Shown: positions 36,740 to 50,770, numbered from the stretch's first letter. The stretch: DNA of 64,000 bases from Lota lota (GCA_026745465.1 JACYXH010000802.1:4687758-4751757), one strand, 5' to 3'. Notes: generated from the sequence alone by a model not told the origin. Translations and numbers: made by a program.

Positions 36740-39700
36740 CTCACACCTGAATGCACTTGCACCACACATTCATTCCCACACCTTCTTTTCACCGTAAATC
36801 AGCCGTTATATTACTAGGGAGGGCCGTCGATAAAGTGTAATAATGTCAAGGTCAGTTCATCATTGAATCTAATAATGTGTTGGCACCCACCTGAAAATAA
36901 TGGTCTTAAGTGGCGAAATGCCTGCTTTTCAGTGTCGTCTCAAAATGAGTATTAATAGTCGCGCCGCTGGTCTCTCGCAGCTCACTGAATACAGCGAATG
37001 CTACAAGCCGCACTATGAGAAATAACACCGAGACCTGCTGGACGGGATATGAGAGCATTCATCTCGAGCGCTGTGATGTGCACTACATACACACACCATA
37101 ATAGAGCTGTCATTTCAGATATAGAGGTTCACCGTACCGGGGGTTGTATGTCTCCATTGTGCATACTGGGAGGAGTTATGTAACAGTTAACACCATTGTG
37201 ATTAGGAGGAGTATTTATCAGAGATACATTCTAGGACATCTCAGGTGGTTTTGCTGAGTGATTGATTGAAAATACAGGTTTAATCAGGTGCTGGACATTG
37301 CTTTAGTAGGCTAATAGTGCTCACGCTCGATGCCTTTGCAAAGCAACGGTTTAATTGTATTAACTGATCATTTTCCTTTTTACAAATTGTTTTCAGACAA
37401 GCGCTTTCGTCCTTTGTCCTGGTTTTATTTTGATTTTGATACTGCTCACAATATGAGAAAACATTAGACCAAACAAAACTGGATCAACACTTTCTTAACC
37501 AACTGATTTTTTCTGCATGTATACAGCACAAAATATCTTCCTGATCTTGGGTAAGTGCTATCATCTTAATACTTAAGTACCTATATTATAATGTAAATGG
37601 CTTATTTCCTCAAAAATGGGTATTAATAATGCTCATCGCTTTGAGACCTTGATTCAATCAAGATGTGATTACGTGCAAGTACCATCTCAATAACCCCTGA
37701 CATAGTAAATCAGTTTGAACGTTTTGTGAATTTGGGTGAGTTGAGCTTGAAAGTTGGAAAACATAAACAGGTGTTGCTTTTTCATCATACAACTTTACTA
37801 TTTCATTCTTCTAACAACTTTTTGAATTGCTAACCGTCAACAAACTTCACACTTATAAAGTGATAAAATAAATAACGAGTTTTGCAGCATCAAAAAACTA
37901 ACACTTCAAATCTTAAAAGGCCACTTAGATTTGCCAATCGCAAATGGAATTCAATCATGTACTAGAAATAAACCTGGACCTGCTGACAGCAAATAAGGAT
38001 CAGACTGTTGGTTGGTTATTTCCCATTTACTTTCAGTTTACCTGCCAGTATGTAATTAGTGAATGTGAACAGCTGAAAGCATTAATTATGCAGTAATGTA
38101 GACTTCATTTTGTCCAGGCTCCCTTCCTTGTTTTGTCTTTCTGACAAAGAGAATGCAAGTGCCATTGGCCATTCGTGCTGTAAACTGCCAAACGATTTCA
38201 CTACACCAGTAAATAATTATCATTACGGTGCATCTGGGTGAATGCTCATTAATTTAAGTGGTTTCACAAATGAGTTTACTGCATAGTGTTGCATCCTCCT
38301 ACCTACCGACTCCTATCTAAACACTCATTCACCCAAAGCCTTTATATATAAATGCATGTTTACATAAACAAAACAAGACAGTTTGTTTGTGTAGTAGACG
38401 TGTGGAATGATTGGATTGGCACTGACAGGCTGTTGAAGGGAATTTCTGAGCCATCGTTTTGATAATTAACAGTAATTAGCTGTTTCATACGCTGATGCCA
38501 GGTTTGTTGAGAGTAGCATCGTTGAAGGGCTAATGCAGTGACTTACTTACCACATTGGTCCAGTGATTACTATCTGTCTCTGTGACTCACAGAGACAGAT
38601 AGGTAGTCCTAATCTTTTGAAAAAATAAATTACATTTTACGATTGGCCCTGATAATGCCCCCTCTGTAACTTTACTTAATGGATTGGTTCTCTTGAAGAC
38701 ATGTCTGTGATCACAGATTATTCAATGGCCAGAAACAGACACGGTTTATGGAGGTTTTTCATGACAGAAAAGGGAAACATCAACATCAACAATCTTGTTC
38801 AGGCTTTTGTTTAGGACAACTGATACCATCACCATTCACCACATGGGCGATTCACCCATCATCATAAGAGAATGGGTATTACCCAAGAACTGATCTAACA
38901 ACAAATCAACAAATGTAACAAAATAAATCATTGTCAATCTAGTAATCTAGTACATTGTCAAGTAAGAGGTGCATGGTACTTTTGAGTTGAGAAATGCTAG
39001 CTAAAGGTAGCTATATTTACACAGTAATAAAACCTTGCTACGCTAGACATATATTAGAACTATATCTGTACATGAAATGCATAGAAGCAATTCCTCTGAC
39101 ATTTCATAGAGCATACCAATGGATCCAGACATTGTAACAGAGAATAAAGGTGTTGCTGCAAAACTACTCTCAGTAGTTTGTTGAGTTGGTAAGAGAGTTA
39201 TATTAAATCAATTATTCAATGTACACGGCATGTTCACGGTTCTGGAATACATCTTTAGGCCGTGCAATACACTAAGTCCCCAACCGCTACTGGAAAGATG
39301 TAATCTACTGGGACTTTTGGGGTCTTTTAGTATCTTCCAAGTGTACGAAATGTGTGTGTCTCCCGTTGTTACAAAACACCTTACGACCTGAGCTCCCCGT
39401 CCCTAAGGGTAAAGAGTAATGATATGGGCCTTGCTGTATGCTCTGAAAAAGGAAAGTAAAAAAGGTGGATTGGACTTGATGGGTTGGCTTGTACTTTACA
39501 TAAGTAATAAAGAGGGAAAAGGTCTCATGCAAATAGGATGCAAATGAAATGTGTCTCAGTGGCCTTTGTTCTACCCTCCGTTCACCCTGCTTACTATGGC
39601 GAGAAGAACAGAAAAAGTGCAAGTTTGTTTAACTAAAATGCCCTAGTTACCCGGGGTAAGTGTGTGTGCAAGCCATTTGGAATGGATATGAAATGGAAAG

Positions 39701-40390
39701 AATCAGCTGAACCTGACTTCCCATAACTCACCTTGACAAAAGCAATAACCCTCTTTAACCTGCGTGGGCCCCACTGTGAGGCACACTCCTGTAGATGCTT
39801 TGATGTTCGGCGGAGCGCTCGGAGATGAGCGTTCAGAGGAGGGCTCTGAGGGGCCGCTTGGAAATTAAGTGTAATTATCTCAATGTTTCTGCCTCGTATG
39901 TAGAGCATTTATCAGGCTTCTAACGGGATGAAAGATAAACAACATGGCCATTAAAGATGTATTTTGCTCGTGGCCTCGTTTTCCCTCTCTGATCTCAGGA
40001 CCTCCAATTTGTTGCGCCGTTTGGCCTAACGCTAGTCGCGAGAAGATGTTCACATGCACATGCACTTGTGTATACACATACATAGACACACACCTGATAA
40101 GCATTCTGCTGAAGTTCTGTTGAGGCAGCATGGGCCTTGGACCTCTGCTTTGACCAGAAATATTCCATTCACAACGAAGCATACATTATTAAAACTTCAA
40201 ATATGAATTATTCATGCCTTCATATAAGCTTTAGCGGTCATGTGATTATACGCGCTTGTTTGTAACTGATTGTGTATATGTCTGAGTGTGTGTGTGTGAG
40301 ATTGTGTGCATTTGTCTGTGTTTATACTGATGTGTACAATGCACGATTGCAGCGTTTATAAGTGCGTCATGGAGGCAGTTTTACTCGGAA
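36740..40390. other. Intergenic, no gene seen
   Basis: AT-rich unique sequence almost free of simple repeats, in contrast to the first 34 kb. Contains a 33-bp palindrome at 38570. No open frame with family resemblance. Confidence 0.5.
38570..38602. repeat. 33-bp perfect palindrome
   Basis: Arms of 16 bp (CTATCTGTCTCTGTGA and its exact reverse complement) around a single C. It would extrude as a tight cruciform or hairpin. Confidence 0.95.
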
Positions 40391-40619
40391 ATCATGGCGT
40401 CTGCTACGATGCTCTCTGACCCTGAATATGAAGACATAACCTTTAAAAACATTACTATGGATGGAGCCCCACACTCCATTATGAGTGCTGCTGTCTCTTT
40501 GGACTGCAGTAAAAGCATCCTTGCAACAGTAATATTGCTCTCAGTGAGCTTTTATGTTATTTACTGTGTTTATTTTATTCATGACGTGGGCCGTCTGAGA
40601 TGTATTGTCTGATGGATAG

Positions 40620-43140
40620 ATATTTGACTTTGTTTTCCATACAAATTGTTTGTTAACTAAGCTTATAAATCCAAGAATATAAAAGAAGATACGATTCGTG
40701 TCCAGGCTCAAATCCTTTTCATTTCTGGATAAACTGAATTGGATTGCTGAAAAAGTAAAAAACGGGGACCTATGCTTACTGATATGGGTCTATTCATTCC
40801 TTTAAAACCAGTTTTAAACACCAAAACCTCCACAATAGGTTTTTCCCTTGACTGTTGAGGCCGCTGGCCCAGTCATCAACGCATTATAAATTGATCCAAT
40901 GGATAGGTAGAAGACACTGGAAGGCGAAAGTGGGGATGAGCCAGTGGAGCCAAGAAAGAAATGCGAAGCACACAACTAGCCAAGCAACGAGTAGTCATCC
41001 AATTACAAAGGGTTAGCTCTGAACTCGCCAAATTCACCAACCTGGCTCTTGCACCAAGATGGCCACCTAATCATCCCCTGGTCACTCATTGGATTGCATC
41101 AATCCTTCACCTCTCCACTGGGATGGCCAGTTTGTGGTGAGCGCTCTGGTGAAAACTGACTGTTGTGCAGCACCCAGGTGGGTGCTTCCTACTGGTAGTA
41201 GATGAGGTGAGATTTTTAATGGAGGAGCTGGGGAAATTTCCTTGTGCCAAATTTGTACTTTTGTGGGAGTTAAGTGATGAAGTGGGGAAGGAAGAATAAT
41301 TTTTTTATTTACCAACAACGCCTCATTCACACAGTGGAGTAGTGGGCGCTCGTTGGCGACCACACAATTTGGCGATTGTCATTCACAATAGATTATTACC
41401 AAAGACAAGGAAGCTTTTAACTTCATGATAACATTGTTTAATTAAATCATAATTGTATCTGTGATTGTTTGAAAATATATACACAACATGATTACCTCAA
41501 ATTAGAAGTAGAGGCTAAATTGTATACATGTTTTACACTGGAATAATCAACAAGCTCATCTCTGGGGAGGCAGGGTAAACAAAGAGGCAATCAAGGAGAT
41601 GCAAAAACCCTGCTTATTACCCACGATTCCTTGCTGCGGCATTTGGTCATCAACGTTGTAAATAAGAAAACAGGAAGTGCAGGGCTCCAACTTTAAACGA
41701 CCTGGGCCTCATTCCAGTGACCCTGTGATGATCATCATTTTGCTACTGGAAGAAAAAAACGGTCAACGCTGAGGATAAAAAGCAGGAGAGAGAGGGACTG
41801 AGTAAGACTGCACCTTTTTAAGGGCACTTAAAAGCATGAGAGGAAGAGGTAATATTCACCTGGGAGAGGATTCTTTAACAGCTTTTCTTAAGACGGAGTA
41901 GACGAGGACAGGTCTGGGTTTTTCTACCGCGGTGTAGAAAGTCACTCGACCAATTTTGGAGGCGAGACAGGAGGGCAGCGAGAGAAACGTGGAGGCGGTG
42001 GTGTGTCTCATCTGTGTGAGCTCTGCATGCAGAGTCAAGCGGCAGATTGTGAGGTTTGACGGTTTTGGAGGGGGGGCTTAGATGGCAGCCTTGGACCCAA
42101 ACCACAGGGAGGCCACTCATGCTTCAGCGAGTGAGTGCTTTGTGATGCCGCCGGTACTTGAGCCTGTGAGATGGTCGGGGAACCCCATGCTCTAAGCAGT
42201 CGTTGACTTTGTTTAACAATTTAGGGAATATTGAACAAGTGTGCTGTTAGCAAGTGCCTTTAGCACCCGCTTCTGTGGTGTGTGGAGTTCTAAGATGGGC
42301 ACCTGGCTGAGCCAATGGAATGATCTCACTGAAGCTCTTATCTAATTGGGTAGCTTAGTGTGTTACATCCCATCATACCCAGTAATTGTGTTCCTGGACA
42401 AATTGTAGTTTATACCTGGTTTGCATTTGAATTGCAAAATATTATTAACACGCCATTCTCTTTCAACATGTGTCTTGCATCACGCTTAAATAGTTTTGCT
42501 TCCACACACCCAAAACGCAGCTAGCTCTTCATAACACTGATTACCAATAAATGTTCAGCTGTCGACAGCTGCACTGGAGCGGTGGGGAATTTGAAGACGT
42601 ACGTGCAAACATGATTGGAAGAGAAGGGTTCTCCTCCCCAACTCCCCCGCCTTCTCATTTATACACCCAATAGTTTACACTCCCTCAAGCGAGACCCCGG
42701 ATACAGAGCATCCCTGCAACACCCCCACTGTTCAATATGTTTAACTTCACAGGACAGGACACAGCCACCCCCTAGTTCAGCTTGGTCTTTCTAAAGGGTA
42801 CTATGTGGAGTTAAATAATTACTAGTATGCATGTATACTGTAGCATAGCGTAATACCTCGTTAGATGATTGATTATATTCACCTGTTCCGTTTTTAGGGG
42901 GGAGTTGTAGATTTGTTTGGGACCAGACTTTTTACGATATCATTATCTTCAATCAAGCATAGTGATTGAATCTAATAGCAGTGTTGGCTGGGTGATCGTT
43001 CTTACACAGAAACCCATTAAATCCTGCACATGATGGACTGTCACATCTCAGGAACAGCAGCAGCAGACAACAAAGCAAACCTTTATACACCGTTATAATT
43101 ACTATATTTGCTGAATTTAAATCACAGTGACATGTAACTG
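40620..43140. other. Intergenic, no gene seen
   Basis: Unique sequence with blocks such as 40850-41120 and 41550-41760 that look non-random but carry no readable protein. Confidence 0.45.
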
Positions 43141-43143
43141 ATA

Positions 43144-43208
43144 TATATTTTGGTATTCATAGCGTCGTTTTGTATACAACTATTGGAGCACTTTATTTAC
43201 AAAAGATC
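43144..43208 (+). repeat. Dispersed repeat family 2, copy A
   Basis: A 65-bp segment matching 47141-47205 without gaps, with five differences by my count. It includes TTGGAGCACTTTATTTACAA. Confidence 0.85.
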
Positions 43209-44303
43209 TTAATGTAACTGAATGTGGATTCACATTCAGTGAAACCTTCCTGTATTGCCTCAACACTTTGTGGGCTAAATTGTCCCAAAACAATCTTGAA
43301 AGAAGAGTGAATCATTTATTGATCACATACATCTTGAAGCCATCTGTAGTGCAACCCTTTCCTTCATTGACCTCTGTGTTCCATTCAAGATTGACTTCTG
43401 GATGTTTTTAAGAAGGTGGCTGATTCACGCTGTGGGCCATAGAATGCTCAGCGCTGAAGGACCCGGAGACCATTTTGAATGGTTCAGTTGGCAGAGGCCC
43501 ACAAATTATTCAGGGTGTTGGACAAGGCACATTCACACGTCGGTGTCACGGTAAGTTCATAACCCAGTTTTATTTTATTTTGCGTACAGGTGAATTGCAC
43601 AACTCCCAACAGACGAGGCAATTGGCACCCTGCGAAAGTGAATGCACGCGAGTGGGTGTTCGCGTAAAGCAGCCCTGAATGGCTTTGCAGTGAACATACA
43701 TTTTCACTGTGAGTCAACACAGTGTAGAATAAACAGCAGCTATGTGAGAATTTTAATTAATTAATGAACTATTTAATTCAGGTCAATACAAATAGATGAC
43801 AATGCTAATGTTCTGGTTTTTGGTAAATAATTGATATATTAAATATAATTGCACTCTAATAGGACAAAGAGTGTGTTTCAAAATAGAATAAAAATCGGTG
43901 TTTCAGTTAAACCATCCAAAAGGAGTCAAATTAACCAATGGCTTAGTAATTAAAGGTATGATATTCAACAGTCCTACATTAAAATATCTCAAAACAATTA
44001 GACCTATGTTTTATATTTTGTCCCAAATGTTTTCAACAGTGTTCAAATCCAGAGAAATATGCAGTTGAATTCAAGGTCCGTTATGTTATTAAGTATTATA
44101 CCTTTAAGTGCTAATTATTTGGATCTACATTATCAACCTTGTTAATAGCTAATCCCCTTCCCAATGGAATATACATTTTTTTAATCTATTGTCACAATAG
44201 ATTATTGAAAAATCGATCAATATCGTTACAGAGCTGTACATTAACAAATGGACAACAACATACAACAACCAAACAGTGAATAATACATGAAGGAATGGAA
44301 ATT

Positions 44304-44349
44304 GGTAATTTACAACCGTGTAGAGTGGTAATTTACAACCGTGTAGAGT
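44304..44349. repeat. 23-bp tandem duplication
   Basis: Two identical 23-bp copies, starting GGTAATTTACAACCGTG, directly left of repeat family 1 copy B. Confidence 0.95.
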
Positions 44350-44457
44350 GGCAACTGCGGAAATACACTTATTTTAATCAAAATGTTTTCTTCGGTGGAA
44401 TATCTCAGTAACGAACAGTACACGAGGCGTTACTCTGCCCCTTGCAGTTTCTGGTTT
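44350..44457 (+). repeat. Dispersed repeat family 1, copy B
   Basis: Counterpart of 36163-36270 in the same orientation. The core is the same length (73 bp) at roughly three quarters identity. The hairpin in the left part of copy A is not kept here. Confidence 0.65.
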
Positions 44458-47140
44458 CCGGCCCAGTCTCTGTGCTGTCTCTGCCCAGAAGTTCTGCTTT
44501 CGTATAATAGGACTGCTGGATGCGAGATTTAGATATAAGTTATTGGTTACAGGACTCGGAAATTCATCCAACATCTGATGTGTAATAAAGGCATTGCTTG
44601 TTGTCATGCTTTATTGTCCTTAAAAACATTCCTCAGTTTGCCCCTTTGGATTACAAAGAAATGTATCGTCCCACACTAATCAAACAGAATAGAAATCTTT
44701 GCAAACTAAATGGCAGTGAAATCAAACACAACATGAAAATCTGACTTTTCCGACTCAGACTAATAAACTATAGTTTATTGTACATTTATTCATGCATCGA
44801 TCTTGATGTTAACTCTGACCCATGCAGCCGAAAGGTTCCAGGTTTAATGTTCCTGCTTTTGTGTTCCATAAATACCTGGAACATTTGTACATGTTTGGAC
44901 AATGAAAAAGATGTGGCCTAGGCAAGTGCATAAAGCCCTATGTATATCATGTGACTGTTTCTGCATAATAAATGTACAGCTACAGTATATGGCTCCATAA
45001 GCAAGTCCCACTGAATGGAAAATATAGGCTGCGGTTGGTTTTCTATTGAGTCATAACGTCATGTAATCATATTATGGTCAGGTGGCTCAAATGATGTAAA
45101 ATGTTTGTAGGTGACACACTGCCTTTGGAAATATACTTGGGAACAAAAGGCCCAGAGAGGGAGTTCGAGCTCATAAATCACAAAATATACCAAAACCAAA
45201 AGTGAAAGTACTATGAGATGCAAGCTCAGACAGACTAAAATACCTTTGTTGAAATAAAGAAGGTATAAGAGGTCATTTTGCATCTGTTGCACTTAAAAAG
45301 ACATGATGATTGTATGTATTTGTTTCAGCAGACATATTCATTTAAATGAGCCAGCTAACTTTCTAGCCACAGTTGGACAATGCACTCCTAATCTATTCTA
45401 TTAAATTATATTCTTAAACTGTCAACTAGTTTAGGGATGCAGTGGTTCTCAAGTTCTTAATAATTAATGTGTGCTTATGCTTTGCTTGAGCCAGACTGGA
45501 TGCCCTTGGATAACATATGTACCATTGTTGTACCACAGAAACTAAAAATTGTTTCGTTTTTAACTCTTAAACCTATAGCTCTTCCCAGTTGCACTCTAGC
45601 TGCCTTAAGACATAGCCACCATGTGTCTACAAAATGCTTTACTGCAAAAAGAGAGTGAAAAATCTAAAGAAAACAAAAGGAAAAGAACTACAATGAGTTA
45701 AAAGCGATGACACATTGCCTCAGGAAACAAAATCAGCCTCAAAAGCTTTCTTGACAAAAATAATGAATGATAAGAGAACACAACCCCCCACCCCCCTTAC
45801 CTCTTGTATCCTCGCTCACTCTATATATCCAGGGAAATGGCTGCAAAGCTATTTGTGGTATATAGCGGTTGTAATGACAAAATTACTCAAATGAGCAACA
45901 TCCGTTTTTGAGAACTTATAAACTGGGTCTTGGTTCCAACTCTCTCTGGAACCCACATGGTTGCTGTAAATGTTTATATATATATGCTTGAATCATCAGC
46001 AGCAGCACTTATCATCACACCAATTCATCCAACACTATGTTCTGTGCTTTATATTTGCATTGTGTGCAGTGCATTATATTCAGAGTTATGGGGCCACACA
46101 GGGCAAGTTATGGGACAACTGAAATTAGATATATATCAGAGAGAGAGAGAGTCCATTTGCAAAGCCCCAAACTCTCTCATAATGACAACTTTATTGGATC
46201 CTCTGTGGGCCAATCAACATAGTTGTTATTTCTTTGCCGAGCCTTAACAGCAAATAAGTTTTAAATATGCAAACACAGCATATCAGGAAATATCTCTTCT
46301 GCCTCATCAAATATTTATCCACTCAGCTTTGAAATGTTACCAGAATGCTAACCGAATACAGTATACCATTATATTTATATATAGGTATTCACACAGTGGA
46401 AGGTAAAATATCACAGCATGCATTCTCATGAGCGTTGCTATCCAAGGTTGCAGGGGACAAAATGCATGCAATTCTCTATTATCCTTATTCTTTGCCTCTT
46501 TTTACAGCTCTGTGGTCATATGTGCATTGCATCACTGTGGATTCATTGCTATAGATTTTTTATTTTTATTTTATTGATGTGATTATGCATAAGTAATACT
46601 GGGCGTCAAGGCTTCTTTCCCCCATTAGAGTCACATATTTCAGCTAGGTGGCTCAGTAATCTGATTTGCATATGCTGGTCAGGAAGATGGATAGAAATTC
46701 AAAAATAGGTCATACTGAGTGTACACATGTTGTATCACCCGGTCTGAGTGAACAGTTTAAAACTGGTACATATCACAAGGGTGTGGATTAATCTTTCACT
46801 ATTAACTCACACATCACATCACAGTACATATGCACAAAACGTCTTTCTAATCTAAAAGATTAGACCGGGAAAGAAATAGCTCACCTATTGAGGTGATTGT
46901 TTATCACTGTAATAGACGATCTTGTCTAGTCTCAGAGTATTAATCAAACTCTACGTGAGACAGAGGTTTCCATTGATAACATCAGCAAGGCCACAGCATG
47001 CGCCGTGAACACAACAACTTAGCTTTCTCTAGTCAGCTTGAAAGAGGAACGAGCAAATTCATTAATTGGCTATTAGCTTGAGACTATTGCTTGGCTCAAG
47101 CAGCGGAAAACCACACTAATTAGCAGGAACTGTCTTTAAA
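44458..47140. other. Intergenic, no gene seen
   Basis: AT-rich unique sequence. No feature recognised. Confidence 0.5.
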
Positions 47141-47205
47141 TATATTTTGGGATTCATAGCGTAATTTTGTATACAAGTATTGGAGCACTTTATTTACAAA
47201 AAATC
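47141..47205 (+). repeat. Dispersed repeat family 2, copy B
   Basis: Same 65-bp segment as 43144-43208, direct orientation, 4.0 kb away. Confidence 0.85.
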
Positions 47206-47548
47206 ATAAGATAGCACAATGTTTCTTTCATAGTGACGCATCCACAATCACTTTCATGAACACTTTGGCATCAAAAACCGATATTAGCATGGCAAATATT
47301 TCAGCCTCGAGTCTTGCTAAATCTCATCATATTGCTTTTACTAATACTAAGCACTAACTGGGAGGGTGCTACATATGTAAGGCACCCAACTATTACCCCC
47401 GTCCCTTTTTTTTTTGTGATTGACCTATTTTCCTGGATGTTAATAAGTGAGCAGGGAGACGTTCGATGTAGCCCTGTCGGATCTGCTAACGGTGGGTGTA
47501 CATCACGTTTGTGTCAGCTACTTCATTGTTAATGAAGGCCTCCTTCTG

Positions 47549-47820
47549 AAAGAGAGAGAGAGAGAGCTAGAGAGAGTGTGAGAGAGAGAGACAGACAGAG
47601 AGAGAGAGAGATAGAGAGGTGCATGCGGTTGTGTGTGTGAGTTTGTGATTACCTGTGTGTGTGTGTGTGTGTATGTGCGTTTTTGTGTGTATGCAAGTGT
47701 AAGTGTGTGTGTAATTGTGTGTGTGTGTTAAAATGTGTTAAAATGTGTGCGTGTATGTGGTTGTATGTGTGTAGGTGGTGTGTGTGCATGTGGAAATGTG
47801 TGTGTGTGTGTGTGTGTTTG
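47549..47820. repeat. (GA)n then (GT)n array
   Basis: GA-rich array at 47549-47616 followed by an interrupted GT array at 47630-47820. Confidence 0.93.
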
Positions 47821-47824
47821 TGTG

Positions 47825-50580
47825 CCAGGACTGCCAAGGTTACAGTATAGAGCAGCTCAAGCTCAATTCTGCAATTCTGCTTCCAGCATGACAACTTCTC
47901 ACAATAATTGAGGAATGTCTCAACAGAGATAGCGCCTTACTCAGATAAATCTTCTAAAAGAAGGGATGACGCCTCTTACATGACAATGCAACTTGTCATC
48001 AAACGTCAACATGGACCCGATCGCCAAGAGTGCTTGTGACTCAGCGTCAATCGAGCAAACGCCCTCATTGATTTTCAAAGCCGGCAGCAGGCCTTTCACG
48101 TCTGAGGATTATGGCTCTGTACGTCTGACAGGGGAAGTCTCTTACCTTCCAAAATAGTTACAGAGAAGTCTCGAAATACCTCCGGCTTCAACTTGACGGT
48201 TCTCGTGTGGAGAAGCACCGTAGGCAGGCTGAGCTAGTTAAAGAGAAGAGGAGCCAGCCATCTGATTACGCTCCCAGTCACAGTGGCCCATTGTGGAGGA
48301 TAAGATTAGGGCCATCAGGGGCCTCGCTTGCTGCCCACTCGGGGCCATGGCTCCCTCTCTCACCAGCATAGAGCTAATAGTGGGATAATTAATTCCTGGA
48401 GAGGGAGAGGGAGAGAGACAGAGAGACATTACAGAAAAGTGACATTTGGCGTGCAGTTAAAAGCTCATAGTTCACGTTGTTCAGACGCTCACCCTCAAAC
48501 ATTTATAAAAATGAGGCTATAAATATCTACAGTGGTGTGTAAAACAATTGATGTTCAACTTATGCCTTTCAAGTGTCAAGACTTTAAAATTGTCACTTAG
48601 GTGTAAAAAATATAATGTTTACAGTATGAAAAGCAGGGTAAAAGAAGGCACGAGAATTGAGACAATGCATGAAAATCATTGTGGTATGAGCAATAAATTA
48701 TAGGTGTACAATTCACACAGGTGGCATAGGGTTATGTTGTCAGCTATGAATGTGTGAACATAACAATAATATGTAATAATATTATCCGAATAAAACTTTC
48801 TCAAATCACCTGCTCCAAATTAGCCACGGCTGATCTTGGAAAGTATCTTGGCCAACAGTATTGATGGCTCTCTGTCACATACGAAGTGAGATGTCCCTAG
48901 ATTTACTAACAGACACTAACATTCTTCATGTGACTGAAATATATCTTATTTTAACTAACTCAAGACACTACAAATAAAACCATAATTTTTACATAATAAT
49001 AAATTAATGTTCAAATATTAGTATAGTCCGTTATATGTTACAACCCAATTATATTTTTTTTCCGTGTTTTTGGTTATCTTTATTCCTATACGTGATTGTA
49101 TGTTAATACAACACATTATGGCATGACATGGTTCCACATAGCCAGGCGTGATGTAATGTATCATATTGTGTTATACAATATCACAAATCATAGCTGGTGT
49201 TGCTGAGTGTTTGCACAGATGGACGTGCGAGGTAGCACTATCAGAGAAAGGTAGAGAGCGAGAGTGAGGGGTTAAATGCCCTAGACCACCCCCTCTGCCA
49301 GGGGGACAATGCAAAGATTTGTGTGTCGCCATGGTGACTCATTCCACTGCACATCACACACACAACACATCACATCTTCAACCACTGTGGCCAACCTGGC
49401 AGCGAGCAATCATATAAATATCCTAGCCGGTCTTCATACAAAAACATAGAGCAAATCACAAAACGCGCTGAACAAGGAGTCATGGTGGGTTGGTACAGCC
49501 AGCGTTGCAATTGCAAGATTTTTTGTGTCCTTCGTAAACATTTTGGTAACGCATTAAAAGTAGTGTGGCGAGGCATTGAAAAGGTAGGTGGTGAGGGTTT
49601 CTCTTGCTTCATGTTCCTGAGCTGGGGATTATCTTTAAAAAGTCAATTCATATTTCATCAGGACACCAATTAAAGTTGAAGTGCCCATTAAATCCATTTT
49701 CTTAACCTGTTTAAAAATGTAGGCCTCAAACAACTTGTCCATTAGTTGAGGATGTTATTTTGGGGGATGCTTAATAAATCAAATCAAATTGTTACCTTCA
49801 TTTTGCCATGGTTTTTGTTGGCTGACAAAACCAACCTAGATTATGCTCAAACTAAAGACAGACTCTGAACTTCTTATGTTCAAACAAACACAAAGCATAG
49901 CTACCTACCTATTCCAAAAAGTATCTTCATGAAAGCATTCCTTCATTTTTCGAACAGCATGGTTTTATCGGTGGACATTTTATCATTTTGACTTAGAAAC
50001 ATGATGATATGGGTTTACAATTCCTCATTGTTTCTCACCCCTTGAGGACAGCTATGATTTGAAAACATATCCATATTTAACGAGTCAGCATAATATTAAC
50101 TTCCAATTACTGATACATTTTTTGTTCAGTTTTATACTGCTCTAAGCTACAACGAGAACAACACAACCAAAACAATGCATATAATTATTTTGTTCCGGGA
50201 GCGTTCATTTAATATAATACTTAAAAATAATACCGCCACCAGAAAGTATTTTGCATGACCCCAAGGCAAAATAACATCTCAAATGTGAGACTACCTGCCA
50301 GCAGTTTCCTTGAAATTGTTGGCAATCACTCTTGCCATTTACCCATAAGGCACCATTTCATTCACAGTTAGGGGATTATACAATTCTCACAGGTTAAAAC
50401 ACTAAAAAGAATGCCCCTACTTGCCAACACAGCCACTCAACTCCAAAGTATTGTATTGGCCTGGTACCCTTGGAAAGAGGTCACCCATAAACACCATAGG
50501 CGTGCTAAGCTAAGGCTAAGCGATCCGACCTCTCCATGGTGGAATATGATGGAATTATAGTAGTGTGAGCTGATGCAATT
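47825..50580. other. Intergenic, no gene seen
   Basis: Unique AT-rich sequence. 48250-48420 is more GC-rich with GATA and TAATTA motifs and could be a regulatory element. Confidence 0.45.
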
Positions 50581-50583
50581 TAG

Positions 50584-50770
50584 GAGGGAGTTATGAAACT
50601 ATGCCTGACTTCGTCTACCCCGATGAAAAATGCATCTGCCAGAGCTTTTTCCAGGCCAGCGAGGTGGCTGTCGGGGACCGCAGTGGAAGCAAGTCCGACT
50701 ATTGCGTTGTCCTCTCCGCGATCAAAGCAAAGTAACACATGGCCTGCTGGAGAAACAACAATGCCTCTTT
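50584..50770. other. GC-rich, exon-like block of unknown strand
   Basis: About 187 bp of markedly higher GC than its surroundings. On + it follows an AATTTAG acceptor-like site and contains ATG (50601) MPDFVYPDEKCICQSFFQAS and further residues to a TAA at 50733-50735, with a C-rich third-position pattern. A second + frame stays open to a CCAG/GTAAAC donor-like site at 50772. On -, a frame is open from about 50900 to 50580 and follows a CTCTCAG acceptor-like site. I recognise no family in any frame. It could be an orphan exon, an old retroposed piece or non-coding conserved DNA. Confidence 0.25.
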
